NCBI RefSeq assembly: GCF_000731955.1
Contig: NZ_JNCK01000001.1
Location: 1,054,001-1,118,000, forward strand
Length of the DNA: 64,000 nucleotides
From: Halomonas zincidurans B6
Lineage (GTDB): Bacteria; Pseudomonadota; Gammaproteobacteria; Pseudomonadales; Halomonadaceae
Reading direction: 5' to 3'
Below, one piece after another: positions 8,245-17,717 of this stretch. The notes beneath the pieces were generated by a model. The model was not told the origin of the DNA. It did not search any database and saw only the letters and a list, made by a program, of their open reading frames with translations. The first letter of the stretch is position 1. Every line of letters starts with the position of its first letter. The translations under genes and the position numbers were made by a program.

Positions 8245-9956
8245 GTCGGCGCTCCGATAACACCCACAATCCGACCCGGGCCGAGGTCGCCCCGTTGGGT
8301 AGCGGTCGTTTCCGTTTCATGCTGGTGATGCTGGTGGTCGCCATGCTGGTGCTGGTCGGACGGATCGTCGACCTGAACGTGCTCGACCGGGTGTTTCTTC
8401 AGGGCCAGGGGGATGCGCGTACCCTGCGCGTCGAAACCATCGACGCCCATCGCGGCATGATCAGCGACCGCGACGGCGACCCGTTGGCGATATCGACCCC
8501 GGTGGTGACGCTGTGGGCCAACCCTCAGCAGCTGCCTGACGACGATATCCAGCGCATGATGCTGGCGCGTGCTCTGGCTATCGAGCTCGACGACCTCAAC
8601 GCACGCATCGAGCGCTATGCCGATTACGAGTTCATGTATCTGCGGCGTCGCATGACTCCGGCCGAGGCGCAGAAGGTCATCGATCTGAACGTGCCCGGCG
8701 TCTACGTCAAGAACGAGTACAAGCGCTACTACCCATCCGGCGAGGTCACCGCGCAGCTGGTCGGCGTGACCAACGTCGACGATCGCGGCCAGGAGGGCCT
8801 CGAACTGGCCTATAACAGCTACTTGACCGGCACACCCGGCAAGCGTCGCGTGCTCAAGGATCGCAAGGGCCGTCTGGTTCGCGACCTGCACCTGATCAAG
8901 GAGGCCAAGCCGGGCGGCGAACTGACCCTGTCGATCGATCTGCGGCTGCAGTACATGGCCTACCGCGAGCTCAAGGCCGCCGTCGACGAAAACAACGCCG
9001 ACGGCGGCACCCTGGTGATGATGGATGCCCGCAACGGCGAGGTTCTGGCGATGGCCAACGCGCCGTCCTACAACCCCAACAATCGCGCCGAGCTCGATGT
9101 CGAGGGGCTGCGTAACCAGGCGATCACCGATGCCTTCGAGCCGGGCTCGGTGATGAAGCCGCTGGCGATGTCGGCGGCCCTGGAAAGCGATCAGTTCTCG
9201 CCGGACACGATCGTCGATACCTCGCCCGGTTATATGCGTGTCGATGAATACACGATCAACGACTTTCGCAACTACGGCAAGCTGGACATGGGCGGCATTC
9301 TGTTGCACTCGTCGAATGTCGGCATGTCGCGGGTCGCGCTGCAATTGCCTGAAGACGCGATCTGGAAGCGTTACTACGAGCTGGGGCTGGGACAGGCGCG
9401 GGGGACCGGCTTTCCGGGCGAGGCCACCGGCAGCCTGCCGGCCCCCTACAACTGGTCCGACAGCAAGCGCGCGACGCTGGCCTATGGCTATGGCGTGGCG
9501 GTTTCCGCATTGCAGTTGGCGAGCGCCTATACGGCGATCGCCAATCAGGGCAGGCAGCTGTCGCCATCGCTGCTCAAGCTCGAGGGCGAGGATCCGCAAG
9601 GCAAGCCGGTGATCGAGCCGCAGATCGCCAACAATCTGCTGGGGATGCTGGAAAAGATCGTCCAGCCCGGCGCCGGTGGCGCGCGGGCCATGGTCCCCGG
9701 TTACCGAATCGCCGGCAAGACCGGCACCGTGCGCAAGGTGGCGAGTACCGGCTATCAGCAGACCGCCTATCGTTCGTTGTTCGCGGGTATCGCTCCGGTT
9801 TCCGATCCGCGTATCGTCACGGTGGTGATGATCGACAACGCCAAGGGCCAGGAATACTACGGCGGCCTGGTCGCCGCACCGGTATTCAGCCGCGTGGTGG
9901 GCAAGGCGCTGCGCCTGCTCGATGTCCTGCCCGACAAGAAGGAGGCCCTCAAGTGA
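8241..9956 (+). CDS. ftsI: Septal peptidoglycan transpeptidase FtsI (PBP3)
   Basis: A 571-residue class B penicillin-binding protein. A membrane anchor at about residues 27-46 is followed by the pedestal domain and the transpeptidase domain. The active-site motifs are S303-V-M-K306 (EPGSVMKP), SSN near residue 357 (HSSNVGM) and KTG at about 493 (AGKTGTVRK). It cross-links septal peptidoglycan together with FtsW. It overlaps ftsL upstream and murE downstream by 4 bases each, so translation is coupled. Confidence 0.98.
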   Translation: MSRRSDNTHNPTRAEVAPLGSGRFRFMLVMLVVAMLVLVGRIVDLNVLDRVFLQGQGDARTLRVETIDAHRGMISDRDGDPLAISTPVVTLWANPQQLPDDDIQRMMLARALAIELDDLNARIERYADYEFMYLRRRMTPAEAQKVIDLNVPGVYVKNEYKRYYPSGEVTAQLVGVTNVDDRGQEGLELAYNSYLTGTPGKRRVLKDRKGRLVRDLHLIKEAKPGGELTLSIDLRLQYMAYRELKAAVDENNADGGTLVMMDARNGEVLAMANAPSYNPNNRAELDVEGLRNQAITDAFEPGSVMKPLAMSAALESDQFSPDTIVDTSPGYMRVDEYTINDFRNYGKLDMGGILLHSSNVGMSRVALQLPEDAIWKRYYELGLGQARGTGFPGEATGSLPAPYNWSDSKRATLAYGYGVAVSALQLASAYTAIANQGRQLSPSLLKLEGEDPQGKPVIEPQIANNLLGMLEKIVQPGAGGARAMVPGYRIAGKTGTVRKVASTGYQQTAYRSLFAGIAPVSDPRIVTVVMIDNAKGQEYYGGLVAAPVFSRVVGKALRLLDVLPDKKEALK

Positions 9957-11494
9957 TCGTCACCACGCAGGCGCGACTCGCCCGGACGTTGAGCGCGCTA
10001 TGGCCCGGCGCCGAGGCCTTGCCCAGGTTGGCCGACGACGATGCACCGCTGGCGTTGTGTCTGGATAGCCGGGCCATCGCCGACTGCCCGCATGCGGTCG
10101 TTTTCATCGCCGTGCCCGGGGTGAACGTCGATGGTCGACGGTTTATCGATCAGGCTCGGGCGGCCGGCGCCGCCTGGACGCTGGCCGCTGCCGAGCGGAC
10201 CGAAGATGGCGGCGAGACCGAAGGCGTTACCAGGCTGCCGGCGCTCGGAGAACGCCTCGGTGAACTCGGCCGCTTGTTGTTCGAGGTGCCCGAAACGCTG
10301 ACCCTGATCGGGGTGACCGGCACCAACGGCAAGAGTTCGGTCACCCATTATCTCGCTGCCTTGTCGGAAGCGTTGGGTCGTCCCGCCGGCGTGGTCGGCA
10401 CGCTGGGCTGGGGGCGCCCCGCTGAGCTCGTCGACAGCGGCCAGACCACGCCCGGGGCGCTGGAGCTGCAGGCCGCGCTCGGGAGCATGGCCGAGCGCGG
10501 CGTCGAGCGGGTCGCGCTCGAGGTATCGTCGCACGCCTTGACGCAGCAACGCCTCAACGGCTGCCGTCTCGCCGCCGCAGTGTTCACCAATCTGAGCCGC
10601 GATCATCTCGATTATCATGGCAGCATGGCGGCCTATGCCGCCGCCAAGGCACGCCTCTTTCGACGTCCCGAGCTGCGGCTGGCGGTGGTCAACGGCGACG
10701 ACCCATTGGCCCGGCTGATGCTGGCCGGGCTTTCGCCCGAGGTCCGCGTGCTGGCGAGCGGTACCCAGGAGGCCACCACCTTGCGGGTGCTCGACTGGCT
10801 GCCCCACGCAGCCGGCCAGCGTGCCTTGGTTGCCACGCCGGACGGCGAGCGCGCGCTCGAGCTTGCGCTGATGGGGCGCTTCAACCTTGACAATGTACTG
10901 CTGGCGATGGCCACGCTGCTGGGGCTGGGCGAGGATCTCGATGCGCTGTGCGTGGCGGCCGAGAAGCTCGTGCCGGTGCCCGGTCGCATGCAGTGCCTGA
11001 GTCGTCCCGGGGCGCCGAGCGTGATCGTCGACTACGCGCATACCCCGGAGGCGCTGCGCCACGCCCTCGAGGCGCTACGCGCGCACCTGCCCGGGCGCGA
11101 CGACGGCGATACCGCCCACCCCGGCCAGCTGTGGTGCCTATTCGGTTGCGGCGGCGAGCGTGACAGCGGCAAGCGCGCGCTGATGGGCGCGGTCGCCGAG
11201 GCCAACGCCGATCGTTGGGTGATCACCGACGACAACCCGCGCAGCGAGGACCCTGCACGCATTCGCGAGCAGATCCTCGCCGGGCTGAGCGAATCAGCCC
11301 GGGCATCGGCCTGGTGTGTCGATGGGCGCGAACGAGCGATCGGACGTACCATCGAGGCCGCGGGTCCCGACGACGTGATCCTGATCGCCGGCAAGGGCCA
11401 CGAGGACTATCAGGAGATTAAGGGCCGGCGGCTGGCGTTCTCCGACTGCGCCTGTGCCGAAGCGGCGCTGGCCCGTCGGCAGGAGAGTGCCTGA
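9953..11494 (+). CDS. murE: UDP-MurNAc-tripeptide synthetase MurE
   Basis: A 513-residue Mur ligase that adds the third amino acid to UDP-MurNAc-L-Ala-D-Glu. It shows the ATP loop GVTGTNGKSS (about residues 121-130), the carbamoyl-Lys region and the motif DNPR (ITDDNPRSEDP). DNPR is the known signature for meso-diaminopimelate selectivity. The start is GTG overlapping the ftsI stop (GTGA). The stop shares one base with the murF start. Confidence 0.97.
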   Translation: MIVTTQARLARTLSALWPGAEALPRLADDDAPLALCLDSRAIADCPHAVVFIAVPGVNVDGRRFIDQARAAGAAWTLAAAERTEDGGETEGVTRLPALGERLGELGRLLFEVPETLTLIGVTGTNGKSSVTHYLAALSEALGRPAGVVGTLGWGRPAELVDSGQTTPGALELQAALGSMAERGVERVALEVSSHALTQQRLNGCRLAAAVFTNLSRDHLDYHGSMAAYAAAKARLFRRPELRLAVVNGDDPLARLMLAGLSPEVRVLASGTQEATTLRVLDWLPHAAGQRALVATPDGERALELALMGRFNLDNVLLAMATLLGLGEDLDALCVAAEKLVPVPGRMQCLSRPGAPSVIVDYAHTPEALRHALEALRAHLPGRDDGDTAHPGQLWCLFGCGGERDSGKRALMGAVAEANADRWVITDDNPRSEDPARIREQILAGLSESARASAWCVDGRERAIGRTIEAAGPDDVILIAGKGHEDYQEIKGRRLAFSDCACAEAALARRQESA

Positions 11495-12861
11495 TGAGCG
11501 GATGCGGGTTGGAAACGCTCGACGCAGTCGCCGCAGCGCTGGGCTGCGAGGCGCCCGAGGCACCCGCGCGAGTGGCGGCGATCATTACCGACACTCGGCA
11601 ATTGCAGCCTGGCGATCTGTTCGTTGCGCTGTGCGGCGAGCGCTTCGACGGCCATGATTATCTGGCTCAGGCGCGCGAGGCGGGAGCGATCGCGGCGGTG
11701 GTTTCGCGGCCCGTCGATGACCCGTTGGCGCAACTGCTTGTCGCCGATACGCGACTGGCGCTGGGGCTGCTGGGACAGGCCCGTCGTCGGGCCTGGGGCG
11801 GGCCGCTGGCGGCAATCACCGGCAATAGCGGCAAGACCACCGTCAAGGCGCTGCTGGCGGCGATTTTCGAACGCCGCGGCAGCACGCTGGCAACGCACGG
11901 CAACCTCAACAACGACATCGGCGCGCCGCTGACGCTGCTGCGGCTCGAGCGGAGTCATCGTCAGGCAGTGGTCGAGTTGGGCGCCAATCATCTCGGCGAG
12001 ATCGCCTGGACGTCGATGCTCGCGCGGCCCCAGGTGGTGGTGATCACCAACGTCACCGGAGCGCATGTCGGCGAGTTCGGCGGCATGGGACGCATCGCCC
12101 AGGCCAAGGCCGAGATTCTCGCCGGGCTGAGTGGTGACGGCACGGCGGTGCTCAACCGCGACGATGCGTTCTTCCCGTTCTGGCGCGCGCTGGTCGCCGA
12201 GGCTCGAATCATCGATTTCGGCCTCACGGAAAGCGCGCGTGTCAACGCGCGCGACCTAGTCTGTGATTGCCGGGGGCGCTATGCTTTCACGCTGGTTTTC
12301 GCGGGTCAGGCGCTGGGGCGCGTGCAACTTCAGTTGATGGGCTTGCACAACGTGCGCAACGCGCTGGCCGCCGCCGCCGCCGCGCTGGCGCTGGGTGCGG
12401 CCGAAGCCGATGTCCTGGCGGGTTTGCAGGGTGTCGTGGCGACGCCCGGCCGGCTGATGATGAGCGAAGGCATCCGCGACTGCCGTCTGCTCGACGATAC
12501 CTATAACGCCAATCCCGGCGCCGTGAAGGCGGCGCTCGACACACTGGCCACGTTGCCTGCGCCGCGCTGGTGTTTCCTGGGGGCGATTGGCGAACTCGGC
12601 GATGAATCGGCGGCGTGGCACGCCGACGTCGGCCGGTACGCACGGAGCCTGGAGATCGATTTTCTCGGCACGCTGGGCGCCGAAGCCGAGCCCGCTGCTC
12701 GCGCCTTCGGCGTCAATGGCTGCCACTTCGCCGACTGGGAGGCGCTGTTGCGCCATGCCCATGAGCACTTGCCGGTCGGCGCCAGTGTGCTGATCAAGGG
12801 CTCGCGCAGTGCCGGCATGGAACGACTCGTCGCCGATTTGCGCGCCGATACACCAAGGTGA
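11494..12861 (+). CDS. murF: UDP-MurNAc-pentapeptide synthetase MurF
   Basis: A 455-residue Mur ligase that adds D-Ala-D-Ala to UDP-MurNAc-tripeptide in the cytoplasm. The ATP loop is ITGNSGKTTVK; other conserved parts are NLNNDIGAPLTLLRL and DDTYNANPGAVKAAL. Its ATG overlaps the murE stop by one base. mraY begins 9 bases after its stop. Confidence 0.97.
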   Translation: MSGCGLETLDAVAAALGCEAPEAPARVAAIITDTRQLQPGDLFVALCGERFDGHDYLAQAREAGAIAAVVSRPVDDPLAQLLVADTRLALGLLGQARRRAWGGPLAAITGNSGKTTVKALLAAIFERRGSTLATHGNLNNDIGAPLTLLRLERSHRQAVVELGANHLGEIAWTSMLARPQVVVITNVTGAHVGEFGGMGRIAQAKAEILAGLSGDGTAVLNRDDAFFPFWRALVAEARIIDFGLTESARVNARDLVCDCRGRYAFTLVFAGQALGRVQLQLMGLHNVRNALAAAAAALALGAAEADVLAGLQGVVATPGRLMMSEGIRDCRLLDDTYNANPGAVKAALDTLATLPAPRWCFLGAIGELGDESAAWHADVGRYARSLEIDFLGTLGAEAEPAARAFGVNGCHFADWEALLRHAHEHLPVGASVLIKGSRSAGMERLVADLRADTPR

Positions 12862-12870
12862 TCACACTAC

Positions 12871-13953
12871 ATGCTGCTTTTGCTTGCCAATTTTCTGGCT
12901 CAATTCCAGAGCGCTTTCACGGTATTCGACTATCTCACCCTGAGGGCCGTGCTGGGTACGTTGACCGCGCTGTTGCTGTGCCTGTGGCTGGGCCCGATGG
13001 TGATTCGCCGTCTGGTCGAGCGCCAGATCGGCCAGGCGGTGCGTGACGACGGTCCGCAATCCCACCTCTCCAAGGCCGGGACGCCGACCATGGGCGGGGC
13101 GATGATTCTGATGGCGATGGCCATCAGCACGCTGCTGTGGGGCGACCTGAGCAATCATTACGTATGGCTGGTGCTGGTCGTCACGCTCGGCTTCGGCGCC
13201 ATCGGCTGGGTCGATGACTACCGCAAGGTGGTCGAGAAGAACCCGCGCGGGTTGCCGGCGCGCTGGAAATATTTCTGGCAGTCGGTGCTGGGTGTCGGCG
13301 CCGCGCTGTTTCTGTATTACACCGCCGCCAGCCCGGTCGAGACGAGCCTGATCGTGCCGCTGTTCAAGGAGGTCGTCGTTCAGCTGGGCCTTTTCTATAT
13401 CGTGCTGAGCTATCTGGTCATCGTGGGGAGCTCCAACGCCGTCAATCTGACCGACGGCCTCGACGGCCTGGCGATCATGCCGACCGTGATGGTCGCCATG
13501 GGCCTGGCGGTATTCGCCTACGCCAGCGGCAACGTCGTCTTCGCCGAATACCTGCATATCCCGCTGGTGCCGGGGGCCGGCGAACTGGCAGTCTTCTGCG
13601 GCAGCATCGCCGGGGCGGGGCTGGGTTTTTTATGGTTCAACACCTACCCCGCGCAGGTCTTCATGGGCGATGTCGGCGCGCTGGCGCTGGGCGCCGCGCT
13701 GGGTATCGTGGCGGTCATCGTACGCCAGGAGATCGTGTTGTTCGTGATGGGCGGCGTGTTCGTCATGGAGACCGTGTCGGTGATCCTCCAGGTGGGCTCC
13801 TACAAGCTGACCGGGCGGCGCATCTTCCGCATGGCACCGCTACACCATCACTTCGAGCTCAAGGGCTGGCCGGAGCCGCGGGTCATCGTGCGTTTCTGGA
13901 TCATCACCGTGGTGCTGGTACTGCTGGGTCTGGCCACCCTGAAAATTCGCTGA
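12871..13953 (+). CDS. mraY: Phospho-MurNAc-pentapeptide transferase MraY
   Basis: A 360-residue integral membrane enzyme with ten predicted membrane helices. It transfers phospho-MurNAc-pentapeptide to undecaprenyl phosphate, making lipid I. Catalytic signatures are visible: GWVDDYRKVVEKN, NLTDGLDGLA and the FMGDVGALALG loop. The HHH motif (PLHHHFELKGWPE) lies near the C-terminus. It sits between murF and murD in the standard dcw order. Confidence 0.98.
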   Translation: MLLLLANFLAQFQSAFTVFDYLTLRAVLGTLTALLLCLWLGPMVIRRLVERQIGQAVRDDGPQSHLSKAGTPTMGGAMILMAMAISTLLWGDLSNHYVWLVLVVTLGFGAIGWVDDYRKVVEKNPRGLPARWKYFWQSVLGVGAALFLYYTAASPVETSLIVPLFKEVVVQLGLFYIVLSYLVIVGSSNAVNLTDGLDGLAIMPTVMVAMGLAVFAYASGNVVFAEYLHIPLVPGAGELAVFCGSIAGAGLGFLWFNTYPAQVFMGDVGALALGAALGIVAVIVRQEIVLFVMGGVFVMETVSVILQVGSYKLTGRRIFRMAPLHHHFELKGWPEPRVIVRFWIITVVLVLLGLATLKIR

Positions 13954-14007
13954 ATGGGTGGCCGCCAATCGCCCACGGAAGGCACTGCTCAAAGGAGGCG
14001 AGCGCCG

Positions 14008-15414
14008 ATGCAAGCGGTACCGCAGGGTCATACGCTGGTGGTCGGCCTGGGCGTGTCGGGGTGGGCGATCGCCCGTCACCTGACGCGCCAGGCACGGCCA
14101 TTCATGGTTGCCGACACGCGCCAATCGCCGCCCGGTCTCGAGGCGTTCCGGGCGGCCTTCCCAGGGGTCGAGATTCACTGCGGCCGGCTGGATGAAATCG
14201 ATGCGAGCCGGGCCGTTGAGATCGTCGTCAGCCCCGGGGTCGATCCGCGATCTCCCGGCCTGGCCCGTTACTGGCAGGCGACGCTCGAGGGCGCGCCCGG
14301 CATGCCGCGGGTGATCGGTGAGATTGCGCTGTTCGCGGGTGCCTGTCGGGCGCCGATCGCGGCGATCACCGGCGCCAATGCCAAGTCGACGGTGACCACG
14401 TTGCTCGGTGAGATGGCTCGCCAATCCGGCAAGCGTGTCGCGGTCGGCGGAAACCTGGGCATCGCCGCGCTGGATTTGCTCGCCGAGTGTCCCGATGCAG
14501 AGCTTTACGTACTCGAACTCTCGAGCTTTCAGCTCGAGACGACGCCACGGCTGGGCGCGGCGACGGCGGCGTTCCTCAACCTGTCCGAGGATCATCTCGA
14601 CCGGCACGGCGACATGGCAGGCTATCGGGCCGCCAAGCTGGCAATATTCCGCGGTGCTGAGCATGCGGTGGTCAACGCCGAGGATCATTTGACCTGGCCC
14701 GATGACGTTGACCTGCCCGTGTCGCGGTTCACCACCCGGCCGCCGCAGCCTGAAGAGTGGGGAATCGCCGAGTCTGGTAGCGAGGCCGCTCGCGAGCCCT
14801 GGCTGATGCACGGCGAGGTGCCGATCATGGCGGTGCGCGAGATGCGCCTGGCCGGACGCCACAATCAGGCCAATGGCCTGGCGGCGATGGCGATGGGCGA
14901 ACGCCTGGGGCTATCGCATGAGGCGATGGTGCGTGTATTGAAGCGCTTCGCGGGGTTGCCGCACCGCGGTGAGCTTGTCGCGGAGGCGCACGGCATCCGC
15001 TGGATCAACGACTCCAAGGGTACCAACGTCGGCGCCACGCTGGCGGCCATTGCCGGGCTGGGGCCGACGCTCGGCGGACGTCTCATCTGGCTGGGAGGCG
15101 GTATGGGCAAGGCAGCCGACTTCACGCCGCTGGCCGAACCACTGGCGCGTCATGCCCGCGAAGCGGTGGTGTTCGGCGCCGACGCAGCGCGCCTGGCACA
15201 GGCCTTGGCGGGCCATGTGGCAATCACGCGCTGCGACGATCTGAAGGCAGCCATGGCGCGCGCCGGCGATATCGCCGAACCCGGAGATTGCGTGCTGCTT
15301 TCGCCGGCCTGCGCGAGTCTCGATCAGTTCAGCAATTATCAGGCGCGCGGTGAGGCTTTCCGTGCAGGTGCTGCGGCCTGGCTGCAAACATTCGATCAAC
15401 AGGAGGCGCCATGA
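14008..15414 (+). CDS. murD: UDP-MurNAc-L-alanine:D-glutamate ligase MurD
   Basis: A 468-residue Mur ligase adding D-Glu. The N-terminal Rossmann-type domain starts TLVVGLGVSGWAIARHL. The ATP loop reads ITGANAKSTVTT, where the family usually has G-T-N-G-K-S/T: Thr and Gly are replaced by Ala but the Lys-Ser pair is kept. Start ATG 14008 is chosen for the strong AAAGGAGG at 13991-13998; an open frame extends upstream to 13954 without family similarity. Its stop overlaps the ftsW start by 4 bases. Confidence 0.95.
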   Translation: MQAVPQGHTLVVGLGVSGWAIARHLTRQARPFMVADTRQSPPGLEAFRAAFPGVEIHCGRLDEIDASRAVEIVVSPGVDPRSPGLARYWQATLEGAPGMPRVIGEIALFAGACRAPIAAITGANAKSTVTTLLGEMARQSGKRVAVGGNLGIAALDLLAECPDAELYVLELSSFQLETTPRLGAATAAFLNLSEDHLDRHGDMAGYRAAKLAIFRGAEHAVVNAEDHLTWPDDVDLPVSRFTTRPPQPEEWGIAESGSEAAREPWLMHGEVPIMAVREMRLAGRHNQANGLAAMAMGERLGLSHEAMVRVLKRFAGLPHRGELVAEAHGIRWINDSKGTNVGATLAAIAGLGPTLGGRLIWLGGGMGKAADFTPLAEPLARHAREAVVFGADAARLAQALAGHVAITRCDDLKAAMARAGDIAEPGDCVLLSPACASLDQFSNYQARGEAFRAGAAAWLQTFDQQEAP

Positions 15415-16574
15415 CCGCCCTGGCTCGACGCCTGTCGACAGCAGGCAGCTCCTTTGACGGCTGGTTGCTGTTCTCTGCGCTTGCCCTGCTGCTGCTGGGG
15501 TGGGTAATGGTGACCTCGGCGTCTATCGAGATCGCCACCAGTCAAACCGGCAATGCGCACTATTACAGCCTGCGTCACGGCATCTTCGACGTGCTGGCGC
15601 TGGGGAGCGCTATGATCACCCTGCGCATTCCCCTGCTATGGTGGCAGCACAACGGTTCTCGGTTGCTGATGCTGGGGTTCGTACTGTTGATTGCCGTGCT
15701 GGTAGTTGGCCCCGAAACCAACGGCAGCCGCCGCTGGATCTCGCTTGGCGTCGTCAACGTGCAGGTTTCAGAGCTGGTCAAGCTGTTCTTGATCGTCTAT
15801 CTGGCCGGTTATCTGGAACGCTTTTTGCCCGGGGTGCGCCGGCATTGGTGGGAGTTTCTCAAGCCATTGGTGATCATGGTGCCGCTGGGCGGGCTGCTGA
15901 TCCTCGAACCGGACTACGGCGCACTCGTGGTCATGACCGGTTGCGTGATGGGCATGCTGCTGTTGGCCGGGGCGCCGCTGATACGCTTTCTGCTACTGAT
16001 GGTGGCGGTGATTCTGATCGGTGGTTATGTGGCGGTGGCCGAGCCCTATCGGCTAGAGCGGATCACCAGCTTCGCCAACCCCTGGGCCGACATGTATGAT
16101 TCCGGCTACCAGCTGACCCAGGCGCTGATCGCCTTTGGCCGTGGTCACTGGTTGGGGCTCGGGCTGGGCAATAGCGTCCAGAAGTTGTTCTACCTGCCCG
16201 AAGCGCATACCGATTTCGTGTTTGCGGTGATTGCCGAGGAACTGGGGCTGGTCGGCGCGGTAACGGTGATCGCCCTGTTCGCGATTCTCGTCTATCGCGC
16301 TTTGCTGATCGGCCGGCGGGCCGAGCTCGCCCGATTGCCGTTCGCGGCCTACCTCAGCTACGGTATTGCCTTGGTTTTTGGCGCCCAGGCATTCATCAAT
16401 ATCGCCGTGAGTACCGGCATGCTGCCGACCAAGGGCCTGACGCTGCCGCTGTTGAGCTACGGCGGGTCGAGCCTGATCGTCAGTGCCGTGATGGTGGCCC
16501 TGCTGTTGCGGGTTGATATCGATACGCGCAAACGCGGCCGCAGCTCACCATCCCGCGCCAAGCCGGCGACCTAG
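15411..16574 (+). CDS. ftsW: Septal peptidoglycan polymerase FtsW
   Basis: A 387-residue SEDS-family membrane protein with about ten membrane helices. It polymerises lipid II glycan strands at the septum in partnership with FtsI. Conserved parts include RRWISLGVVNVQVSELVKLF, the NPWADMYDSGYQLTQ loop and PTKGLTLPLLSYGGSS near the end. It overlaps murD by 4 bases and is followed by murG after 18 bases. Confidence 0.97.
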   Translation: MTALARRLSTAGSSFDGWLLFSALALLLLGWVMVTSASIEIATSQTGNAHYYSLRHGIFDVLALGSAMITLRIPLLWWQHNGSRLLMLGFVLLIAVLVVGPETNGSRRWISLGVVNVQVSELVKLFLIVYLAGYLERFLPGVRRHWWEFLKPLVIMVPLGGLLILEPDYGALVVMTGCVMGMLLLAGAPLIRFLLLMVAVILIGGYVAVAEPYRLERITSFANPWADMYDSGYQLTQALIAFGRGHWLGLGLGNSVQKLFYLPEAHTDFVFAVIAEELGLVGAVTVIALFAILVYRALLIGRRAELARLPFAAYLSYGIALVFGAQAFINIAVSTGMLPTKGLTLPLLSYGGSSLIVSAVMVALLLRVDIDTRKRGRSSPSRAKPAT

Positions 16575-16592
16575 ATCAAGGAGTACTCGGCG

Positions 16593-17717
16593 GTGGTAGA
16601 ACGAGCAGCGGTCCTGGCGGGCCAGGGTAGTCGGCTTCGCGTGCTGATCATGGCCGGCGGCACTGGCGGACATGTTATTCCGGCGCTATCGCTGGCCAAG
16701 GCGTTGGCGACTGAAGGGGCTCGGGTCGAATGGCTGGGCAGCCCGAGAGGGATCGAGAATCGTCTGGTACCGGCGGCCGGTCTGGCGCTGCATCGGATCG
16801 ACGTGTCGGGGCTGCGTGGCAATGGCCTGGTCGGCTGGCTGGCGGTGCCGGTACGCCTGACGCGGGCAATCTGGCAGGCACGTCGGGTGATCGTCGCTTT
16901 CGACCCCCACTTGGTGGTGGGACTGGGAGGGTTCGCCAGCGGACCGGGAGGGCTGGCAGCATGGTTGTTGCGCCGGCCGTTGATCGTGCATGAGCAGAAT
17001 GCCGTCGCGGGCCTGACCAATCAGGTGCTGGCACGCTTGGCAACGCGCGCTTACGCGGCCTTTCCCGGCGCCTTTCGCAAGTCCGGCGGACGCGAGGCGA
17101 TCGTCATCGGCAACCCGGTGCGCGAGGAGATCGCGCTGCTCGGCGAGTCGCCTCGGCAGGCTCCGGAAATGCAGGGGCGACGGCTTAGATTGCTGGTCGT
17201 TGGTGGCTCCTTGGGGGCAGTGGCGCTCAATGATCGAGTGCCCCAGGCCCTTGCCCTATTGCCCGCGGCCCAGCGGCCGACGGTGCGTCATCAGGCCGGG
17301 CGCGAGCGCGTGGATGCTACCCGCGACAACTACCGTGAGGTGGGCATCGAAGCCGATATCGGCGAATTTATCGACGACATGGCCGAAGCCTATGACTGGG
17401 CCGACCTGGTGGTCTGTCGCTCCGGCGCATTGACCGTCGCCGAGCTGGCGGCGGCGGCCAAGCCGTCATTGCTGGTGCCGTTTCCGCATGCCGTCGACGA
17501 TCATCAGACCGTCAACGCGGGGTATCTGGTCGAGGCCGGCGCGGCACGACTGTTGCCCCAGAAAACCTTGAGTGCCGCATCGCTTGCCGAAGCGCTGAGC
17601 GAGGTACTCGACCCCCAACGACTCGCCGGCATGGCCACGGCGGCACGCGGTCGTGCGCAGCTCGACGCTGTCGAGCGGCTGGTGGCTGGCTGTATGGAGA
17701 CATGTTTTGAACGATAG
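16593..17717 (+). CDS. murG: Lipid II-forming GlcNAc transferase MurG
   Basis: A 374-residue GT-B glycosyltransferase that adds GlcNAc to lipid I at the inner membrane face. It has the glycine-rich loop MAGGTGGHVIPAL (about residues 20-32), HEQNAVAGLTNQVLA and the C-terminal UDP-GlcNAc site SLLVPFPHAVDDHQTVNA. GTG 16593 is taken as start, preceded by AAGGAG at 16578-16583. The protein has about 15 extra N-terminal residues compared with E. coli MurG. Confidence 0.96.
   Translation: MVERAAVLAGQGSRLRVLIMAGGTGGHVIPALSLAKALATEGARVEWLGSPRGIENRLVPAAGLALHRIDVSGLRGNGLVGWLAVPVRLTRAIWQARRVIVAFDPHLVVGLGGFASGPGGLAAWLLRRPLIVHEQNAVAGLTNQVLARLATRAYAAFPGAFRKSGGREAIVIGNPVREEIALLGESPRQAPEMQGRRLRLLVVGGSLGAVALNDRVPQALALLPAAQRPTVRHQAGRERVDATRDNYREVGIEADIGEFIDDMAEAYDWADLVVCRSGALTVAELAAAAKPSLLVPFPHAVDDHQTVNAGYLVEAGAARLLPQKTLSAASLAEALSEVLDPQRLAGMATAARGRAQLDAVERLVAGCMETCFER

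Noticed and set aside
8067..9599. 510-codon open frame on the minus strand inside ftsI
   Set aside because: It is exactly antisense to a well-conserved gene, shows no domain, and such long antisense frames are expected in GC-rich DNA.
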